Origin: Desulfurococcus amylolyticus Z-533
GTDB taxonomy: Archaea; Thermoproteota; Thermoprotei_A; Sulfolobales; Desulfurococcaceae
Length of the DNA: 64,000 nt
Direction: 5' to 3'
NCBI RefSeq assembly: GCF_000513855.1
Contig: NZ_KI911318.1
Coordinates: 634,484-698,483 of the forward strand
Of this stretch, positions 59,182-64,000 are shown piece after piece (the stretch's first letter is position 1; each line of letters opens with the position of its first letter). Under the pieces are notes generated by a model. It had not been told where the DNA came from, searched no databases, and saw nothing but the letters and a program-made list of their open reading frames with translations. The position numbers were made by a program, and so were the translations under genes.

Positions 59182-59965
59182 ACACGTAGCTAATGTTCTT
59201 CACTATTTTAAGCATTAGTCTCAAGACGCTGTTCTTGTGATACGTGTTTGTAGGAGCATAGTATCCTCTCTCATCATGAGTTAATGATTCGACAAGCACG
59301 TTATAGCCCTCCCCGAAACACGCCATTGGTGGAATCAGGTCGTCTCCGGGCATATATGGCTTATAATTATCTTTACTAGTAGGTTTCCTCCTCTCAATGA
59401 TCTCGACCTCACCTCTTTCATAGATAACGAGTGGTTCCCATAGATGAGCTATCACGGCATCGCTTAGGAGTATTACAGGTGTTCTAAGTTTTTCAGCAGT
59501 ATTGAAAGCCTTAATTGTTAAATCATAGGCCTCCTGTACACTCCAGGGGATATAACTAGGGATAATATAGTCTCCGTGTGTCAGCCACCTGACTTGAAAA
59601 ACATCCGCCTGAGTAGTTTTTGTCGGTACACCAGTACTTGGCCCAGTCCTCATGACGTCCACGATAACTATTGGGGTCTCACTCATCACAGCTAGTCCTA
59701 TTCCCTCGGCCATAAGCGATAATCCAGGGCCCGAGGTAGCTGTCATGGCCTTAGCTCCAGCCCATGATGCCCCTATTATAGCATTAATAGAGGCTATCTC
59801 ATCCTCCATTTGTATCACGATGCCTCCTTGCCCTGGGAGATGCTCTGCAAGGTACTCCATTATCTCAGAGCTAGGCGTGATAGGGTATCCTGCATAGAAT
59901 TTTAAACCAGCAACTATAGCGGCTTCAGCGATAGCCATGTTACCAGAGGCAAAGGTTTTCCTCAC
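59156..59965 (-). CDS. korA: N-terminal part of the 2-oxoacid:ferredoxin oxidoreductase alpha subunit
   Basis: About 269 residues with FASGNMAIAEAAIVAGLKFY, the YPITPSSE motif, VIQMEDEIASINAIIGASWA, KAMTATSGPGLSLMAEG and RTGPSTGVPTKTTQADVFQV: the KorA-type alpha domain I. Peptide-fermenting archaea use such enzymes to oxidise 2-oxoacids to acyl-CoA, reducing ferredoxin. The frame opens at 60034, but GGAGGTGG precedes the GTG at 59965, which overlaps the delta-subunit TGA as GTGA. It is cut short by the frame change described for 58840-59181. Confidence 0.85.
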   Translation of the reverse strand: MRKTFASGNMAIAEAAIVAGLKFYAGYPITPSSEIMEYLAEHLPGQGGIVIQMEDEIASINAIIGASWAGAKAMTATSGPGLSLMAEGIGLAVMSETPIVIVDVMRTGPSTGVPTKTTQADVFQVRWLTHGDYIIPSYIPWSVQEAYDLTIKAFNTAEKLRTPVILLSDAVIAHLWEPLVIYERGEVEIIERRKPTSKDNYKPYMPGDDLIPPMACFGEGYNVLVESLTHDERGYYAPTNTYHKNSVLRLMLKIVKNISYVYEQETYNG

Positions 59966-60222
59966 TTTGAAGCCACCTCCACAAATATAGCGAAATCGGG
60001 GCAGTTGTATTCGCAGAGCCTGCAACCAATGCATTTCTCTATGTGTGCCGGCTCGGGGGGATGGTAGCCGAACTTGTTTAATACGCTGGATTTAACGAGG
60101 ACTTTTGTTGGGCATACATTGATGCATATACCGCATTCTTTGCACCTGTCAACTATTACTGTGACCCTGTATCTCTGGTTCTCCCTCGTGATCAATCCCA
60201 GGCTAGAATAAGTAGCCCCCAT
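59962..60222 (-). CDS. korD: 2-oxoacid:ferredoxin oxidoreductase, delta (2x[4Fe-4S] ferredoxin-like) subunit
   Basis: 86 residues with two [4Fe-4S] motifs, DRCKECGICINVCPTKVL and EKCIGCRLCEYNCPDFAI, the electron-relay subunit of KOR/POR complexes. A GTG at 60234 also opens the frame, but GGGTGGT is spaced 8 nt from the ATG at 60222. First gene of the unit; the alpha start overlaps its stop. Confidence 0.92.
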   Translation of the reverse strand: MGATYSSLGLITRENQRYRVTVIVDRCKECGICINVCPTKVLVKSSVLNKFGYHPPEPAHIEKCIGCRLCEYNCPDFAIFVEVASK

Positions 60223-60630
60223 TAAGTTAACCACCCTAATACTAGTATATACAAGTACTTATAATATATAAATAATTTCTATCCTGCATAAATAATATAG
60301 AATTGATTGCTGAGGAATAAGCATTAACACGGATAAAAACATGAAAACCTTCGAATAGATGCTGACCTAATAGCCGTTTCTCCGTGTGTTCACTTCAATC
60401 ATTTCATAGTGGTTTCATTGATGTGCCTAGGTTTCCCAGCTCGCTCCACGGGTTCATGTGCGGCTGCCGAGCCCAACGGCACGGGGCTCTCATCTAGGTC
60501 AATCCAGGCTCGGAGTAATACTCCATCACCTAGGCTGGGATCCATATCCATTGTCACCTATCAACCCAGTATAAACCCCTCCTCTAAACACCAAAAAGAC
60601 TTCAGCCCACACCTTAGAGCGGAGAGGAGA
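60223..60630. other. Gene-poor region between korD and rnz
   Basis: Contains the korD promoter (AT-rich around 60245-60300), a possible transposase-tail remnant (60399-60551) and most of a hairpin repeat copy (60598-60636). Nothing else is supported. Confidence 0.5.
60399..60551 (-). pseudogene. Possible TnpB C-terminal tail remnant
   Basis: A 50-codon frame from ATG at 60551 reads MDPSLGDGVLLRAWIDLDES then PVPLGSAAAHEPVERAGKPR. This Pro/Ala/Glu-rich composition resembles the variable C-terminal tails of archaeal TnpB proteins, and a hairpin repeat copy lies about 50 bp away. No catalytic motif is left, so the assignment is tentative. Confidence 0.3.
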
Positions 60631-60636
60631 TTACAG
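60598..60636 (+). repeat. Degenerate dispersed hairpin repeat (copy 5)
   Basis: GACTTCAGCCCACACC followed by TTAGAGCGGAGAGGAGATTACAGG aligns with copy 4, keeping the GAGAGGAG region and the CAGG end. The rnz stop codon (60631-60633) lies inside it. Confidence 0.5.
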
Positions 60637-61380
60637 GTAGAGGATTGAGAAGTCGCGGGCAACAATAGTGTTTGAGAAGAATCTCAATGCATCCCTCAAT
60701 ACTTCCTCATCACTATGCCTCGCACTTATATGTGTCAACACAAGGGATGCAACCCCGGCTTCGATGGCTGTCAGGGCTGCATCCTTAGATGTTGAATGAT
60801 ACTCCTCATGTGCCTCACTACTCATCTCACTCGTAAACGTTGACTCATGGATCAATACATCTACTCCTTTGCAGTTCTCAACAATAGTATTACAGGGCAT
60901 AGTGTCCCCGGTATAGCACAGTGATTTCTTACCTATTCCAACACGGAACCCATAGGCTTCCACACCGTGTTGAACCGGGTATGCTTCCACGCTGATCTTC
61001 TCATCACGATAGACCTCGCCACTGGTTATCACGGTTAGCTCAAGGGGGAAGACCGTTCTCATCAACTTCTTCTCGACTACGACCTTGATATACTCTTCCA
61101 CCTCTTTTGGGACAACTAGTTTAAGAGCCTCTTTCCTATCCATTAAACCCATTGTCTGGAGAAGCCCGAAGAGCCCTAGATAGTGGTCTCCATGGGGATG
61201 GGTTACGAAGACAGCCTTCACCTTGATGGGGCTTAAACCAGCTTTAAACATCCTTGACTGGCATCCCTCGCCTACGTCTAGTAGGTATATGTTTGAATCC
61301 ACTCTTAGGGCGATACAAGGGAGCCCCCTGGTAACCGGTATCGCTGCCCCGGTACCTAGGAAGAATACTTTAGTGCTCAT
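60631..61380 (-). CDS. rnz: Ribonuclease Z (tRNase Z)
   Basis: Cuts the 3' trailer from tRNA precursors. The 249-residue metallo-beta-lactamase-fold protein has VFFLGTGAAIPVTRGLPCIA, the zinc motif FVTHPHGDHYLGLFGLLQTM (H61-H66), KSLCYTGDTMPCNTIVENC, LIHESTFTSEMSSEAHEEYH and LTHISARHSDEEV. It is shorter than typical RNase Z (about 290-310). The 3' end lies in a hairpin repeat. The ATG overlaps the Trm-G10 stop region by 11 bp, so the two tRNA-processing genes are coupled. Confidence 0.92.
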   Translation of the reverse strand: MSTKVFFLGTGAAIPVTRGLPCIALRVDSNIYLLDVGEGCQSRMFKAGLSPIKVKAVFVTHPHGDHYLGLFGLLQTMGLMDRKEALKLVVPKEVEEYIKVVVEKKLMRTVFPLELTVITSGEVYRDEKISVEAYPVQHGVEAYGFRVGIGKKSLCYTGDTMPCNTIVENCKGVDVLIHESTFTSEMSSEAHEEYHSTSKDAALTAIEAGVASLVLTHISARHSDEEVLRDALRFFSNTIVARDFSILYL

Positions 61381-62392
61381 TCTTTCTCACCACGTAGATT
61401 ACTCTTGTAAGCCCTCCATGAACGTATTGATAATACCTTGATACCTCGGTGAAACCGTTGCGGCATAGCAGCTCACCCACTACTTCTTCAAGCTCTATTG
61501 GAGTCATAAAACTCATGTAGCTATTATTCCTTAGTATACTCCATGCTTTATCAATGAACATGCTGTATAACTCCAGATAGCTGTGGCCATGCATGCTAGC
61601 TCCTCTTCCATAGGGGGGATCGGTTGCTATGGCATCGACGCTGATTAAATCCAAGAGTGTGGAGTCGCCTAGAATAGGTATGGCATTTGTATTGTAGAAT
61701 CTAAGGTTCTCCTCCATTCCATGAACAAGCTTCCAGTCTACTTCAACACCGATTCCCCTGATATTCATGGACCAAGCCTCCAGTAATATGCTGCCCGTGC
61801 CGGCGAAGGGGTCGAGTAACACCATCCCCTCCCTGATCCTCGTAAGGTTCACCAGCAGCCTTGACACATCAGGTGTCAACGCTATGCTTCTCTTATACGG
61901 CCTATGCCTTCCACTCCTATAGTACATGCCTTTAGAGTCCTGTTCAACAGTCTTCAACCCTATGAAGACTAATCCATCGCTAAACAATAACCTGAGATTA
62001 GATCTCCCAGTGTTCACTATTCTTACGCCATGCCTCTCCCCAAGGTATAAAGTATACTTCTCGGCGGTAGTGTTGCTAACGCTGTTTTTCAATATTGACG
62101 CGTGTACCTCACTATTACCGAGCAAGTGTTTCTCCAGGATCACTGATGGATCATAGGGGTTGTCAACGGCTAAGAGTAGCCCACCCTCCTTTATGTAGCC
62201 AGCCCTCCTCACTATCCTCTCAGCTATATCCCTGCATCTATGTCTCACTATACAGAGCATTGTGTAGCATGTTATAGCTACATCTCTACACTCGTATGCC
62301 TCGAGTAATGCCTTAAGCTCTCCTCGTCCAAGGGCCTCGTTGTCTCCTCTTAGCAGGAAGTAGTTAACTAATGCCTTCATACCCGGGACCAC
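61370..62392 (-). CDS. tRNA (guanine-N2)-methyltransferase, Trm-G10 type
   Basis: A 340-residue archaeal Trm-G10 (Trm11-like) enzyme that forms m2G/m22G at position 10 of tRNA. An N-terminal THUMP-like region (about 1-150) is followed by RSIALTPDVSRLLVNL, the SAM motif VLLDPFAGTGSILLEAWS, IRGIGVEVDWKLVHGMEENL and the catalytic AIATDPPYGRGASMHGHSYL. It is followed by rnz with an 11-bp overlap and preceded by prs 7 bp away. Confidence 0.87.
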   Translation of the reverse strand: MVPGMKALVNYFLLRGDNEALGRGELKALLEAYECRDVAITCYTMLCIVRHRCRDIAERIVRRAGYIKEGGLLLAVDNPYDPSVILEKHLLGNSEVHASILKNSVSNTTAEKYTLYLGERHGVRIVNTGRSNLRLLFSDGLVFIGLKTVEQDSKGMYYRSGRHRPYKRSIALTPDVSRLLVNLTRIREGMVLLDPFAGTGSILLEAWSMNIRGIGVEVDWKLVHGMEENLRFYNTNAIPILGDSTLLDLISVDAIATDPPYGRGASMHGHSYLELYSMFIDKAWSILRNNSYMSFMTPIELEEVVGELLCRNGFTEVSRYYQYVHGGLTRVIYVVRKNEH

Positions 62393-62399
62393 GGTTACC

Positions 62400-63305
62400 C
62401 TAGGCCTGGATTAACTCTCTCAACATGCTGGCTATCCTCGACGATATATCAACATACTCTACTAACGGGTGCTCCAGCCTTGCGCTAAGCGTGTTAGCTA
62501 ATATTATTCTCTGGACACCCGCATCCATAATCCTCGATAACGCATTACCGATCATCAATCCATGGGATGCAGCGACAAATATTCTTCTAGCTCCCTGCTT
62601 CAAGAGGATCCTTGATGCCTCGGCGATTGTCCCACCCGTGCTTATTATGTCATCGACTATCACGACATCCCTTCCCTCGACGCTCACCTCTCTAGGGGCA
62701 TAGCTCACGGCCCCGGTCACCCTGTCCCTTGATTTAACCAGGTAATCGTAGTCTAAGCCAATGCTTTCAGCTGCAAACCTGGCTCTCTCCAAGGCACCTT
62801 TATCAGGGGCGAGGATGACCGGCTTATCCAGCTTATCCACCACTGCTTTAACAAGGAGGTCTGAGACAAGGATGTTTACAAGGTACGGCTTGAAATCGCT
62901 TAGCAGGCTATTGCTATGGAAGTCCACAACTACGAGCCTGCTATAACCGGCTGATTTAAGGATCCGTAACACTGTTGAGGCCGATACAGGCTCTCCCGGC
63001 ATAAATACCTTGTCCTGCCTTGAGTAGGCCAGGTATGGTATTACCCCGATGAACTCTCTTGCCTGATTCCTTGCCAGGGCGTCGGCTAGGATTAATAATT
63101 TCAGAAGGGATTGATCCTGCATAGGGTACATGGTTGAAATAACGAGGATCGTGGAATCCCTTACCTTATCCGGCTCCTCAAGCCTCACGTATTGCTCTCC
63201 GTCGGGGAACACTTTCTCCGTGATACCGATTACTTCGGCATTGACTCCCCTAGCTATATTGAATCCATCAGGGTAGTTACCGGTTACAACAGCCTTAATC
63301 AACAC
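62400..63305 (-). CDS. prs: Ribose-phosphate pyrophosphokinase (PRPP synthetase)
   Basis: Makes PRPP from ribose-5-phosphate and ATP for the pyr, gua and salvage enzymes in this window. The 301-residue protein has FPDGEQYVRLEEPDKV, GVIPYLAYSRQDKVFMPGEP (ATP and flexible loop), LVVVDFHSN, VILAPDKGALERARFAAESI and the PRPP loop VVIVDDIISTGGTIAEASRI. It lies divergent from the AmrS gene and just upstream of Trm-G10 on the same strand. Confidence 0.94.
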   Translation of the reverse strand: MLIKAVVTGNYPDGFNIARGVNAEVIGITEKVFPDGEQYVRLEEPDKVRDSTILVISTMYPMQDQSLLKLLILADALARNQAREFIGVIPYLAYSRQDKVFMPGEPVSASTVLRILKSAGYSRLVVVDFHSNSLLSDFKPYLVNILVSDLLVKAVVDKLDKPVILAPDKGALERARFAAESIGLDYDYLVKSRDRVTGAVSYAPREVSVEGRDVVIVDDIISTGGTIAEASRILLKQGARRIFVAASHGLMIGNALSRIMDAGVQRIILANTLSARLEHPLVEYVDISSRIASMLRELIQA

Positions 63306-63354
63306 GAGTCACCAGTATATTATAATACGGGTCTAAACAATTTTATTTAAGAGG

Positions 63355-64000
63355 ATGAGAAGCTTGAAGTTCTCCCCCGACCTACCATGGGTTAGGGAAG
63401 CAGATTTCTGGGAGCCCCTTGGAGACGGAAGGGTACGCTGTAACCTTTGCCATAGGAGATGCATCATAGTGCCGGGAGCCTATGGGGCATGCGGTGTTAG
63501 ATATAATCATGAAGGCAGGCTCTACACGCTGGTGTATGGGCTGCTTACAGCGGCTAACCCAGACCCCATAGAGAAGAAGCCCTTAATGCACTTCAACCCC
63601 GGTGCATGCACATTCTCTATTTCAACAGTCGGATGCAACTTCTACTGTAGATTCTGCCAGAACTGGGTGCTCAGCCAGTCAAGGAGGGATGGTGCCTTCG
63701 GGAAGCCATATGAACCCCGGGAAGTGGTCGAAGAGGCCTTAGGTAACGGCTGTGATGGAATAAGCTACACATATAATGAGCCAACAATATTCTACGAGTT
63801 CATGTACGATGTTGCAAGGCTTGCCAAGGAGAAGGACTTGTTCAACACGATGGTCACAAACGGCTATATGACACCTGAGGCCATTAGGAAGCTCGGTAAA
63901 CTCATGGATGCGGCAACCGTTGACTTCAAGGCCTCAGGTAATAAGGAGTTCTATAGGAGGTACATGGGTGTACTGGATCCCTCACCAATATACGAGAGCC
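63355..64000 (+). CDS. AmrS-like radical SAM enzyme (AmmeMemoRadiSam family), 5' part
   Basis: 215 codons are visible before the window ends. The ATG at 63355 follows AAGAGG. The N-terminus carries a cysteine-rich motif, RCNLCHRRCIIVPGAYGACG, and the radical SAM cluster motif CNFYCRFCQNW (CxxxCxxC) preceded by FSISTVGC. GISYTYNEPTIFYEF and DFKASGNKEFYRRYMG match COG1180 proteins homologous to pyruvate formate-lyase activases. The biological reaction of AmrS is not established. It is divergent from prs over 49 bp. Confidence 0.88.
   Translation, partial: MRSLKFSPDLPWVREADFWEPLGDGRVRCNLCHRRCIIVPGAYGACGVRYNHEGRLYTLVYGLLTAANPDPIEKKPLMHFNPGACTFSISTVGCNFYCRFCQNWVLSQSRRDGAFGKPYEPREVVEEALGNGCDGISYTYNEPTIFYEFMYDVARLAKEKDLFNTMVTNGYMTPEAIRKLGKLMDAATVDFKASGNKEFYRRYMGVLDPSPIYES

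Overview
The window comes from a hyperthermophilic crenarchaeon, most likely a member of the Desulfurococcales (Desulfurococcus-like). Signs of this are AGA/AGG arginine and ATA isoleucine codon use, AT-rich TATA boxes directly upstream of leaderless or GGTG-led genes, frequent GTG/TTG starts, and an archaeal gene set (TiaS, deoxyhypusine synthase, archaeal Trm-G10, aldehyde:ferredoxin oxidoreductases, 2-oxoacid:ferredoxin oxidoreductase, PdxS/PdxT, MoeA). The species call is inference; no rRNA gene is present.

Layout. 0-12 kb is housekeeping metabolism: an aIF2B-like protein, a P-loop ATPase, RpiA, an M55 peptidase, an HD phosphohydrolase, a PycB-type carboxyltransferase, an aminotransferase, TiaS and deoxyhypusine synthase. 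13-21 kb is a nucleotide and cofactor block on the minus strand: pyrF-pyrE-pyrK-pyrD, guaA plus a phosphoribosyltransferase, and pdxS-pdxT followed by a threonine-synthase-like protein that has lost its PLP lysine and gained a C-terminal winged helix. 21-31 kb holds Nnr, a DNA methyltransferase, an ABC exporter, a truncated AOR with a MoaD-like neighbour, and a TtuA/NcsA-type tRNA thiolase. 31-39 kb is two divergent ABC systems: a MacB-like trio with a 1193-residue extracellular partner, and PadR plus a DrrAB-like pair. 39-45 kb is a GAPOR-like AOR, ArgRS, an EamA transporter and MoeA.

45-57 kb is an accessory and decaying zone. It holds relics of an ArsA ATPase, TnpB, a 2-oxoacid oxidoreductase and a P-type copper ATPase, a type II secretion F (ArlJ/TadC-like) gene split by an in-frame TAG, and a segment bounded by 35-bp perfect inverted repeats that carries a PsiE-like gene. 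It also has two head-to-head genes (a FAD protein and PurP) that both lack their N-termini. 57-64 kb returns to core functions: tRNA-Ala(CGC), a four-subunit 2-oxoacid:ferredoxin oxidoreductase (alpha split by a frameshift), RNase Z, Trm-G10, PRPP synthetase and the start of an AmrS-type radical SAM gene.

The most notable observations are the pdxST-linked, catalytically dead threonine-synthase/winged-helix fusion (a candidate archaeal regulator of vitamin B6 synthesis), a family of about five dispersed hairpin repeats that look like solo IS200/IS605 ends, the inverted-repeat-bounded segment, and an unusually high number of disrupted genes. Two of the disruptions are +1 frameshifts at a stop codon preceded by U.
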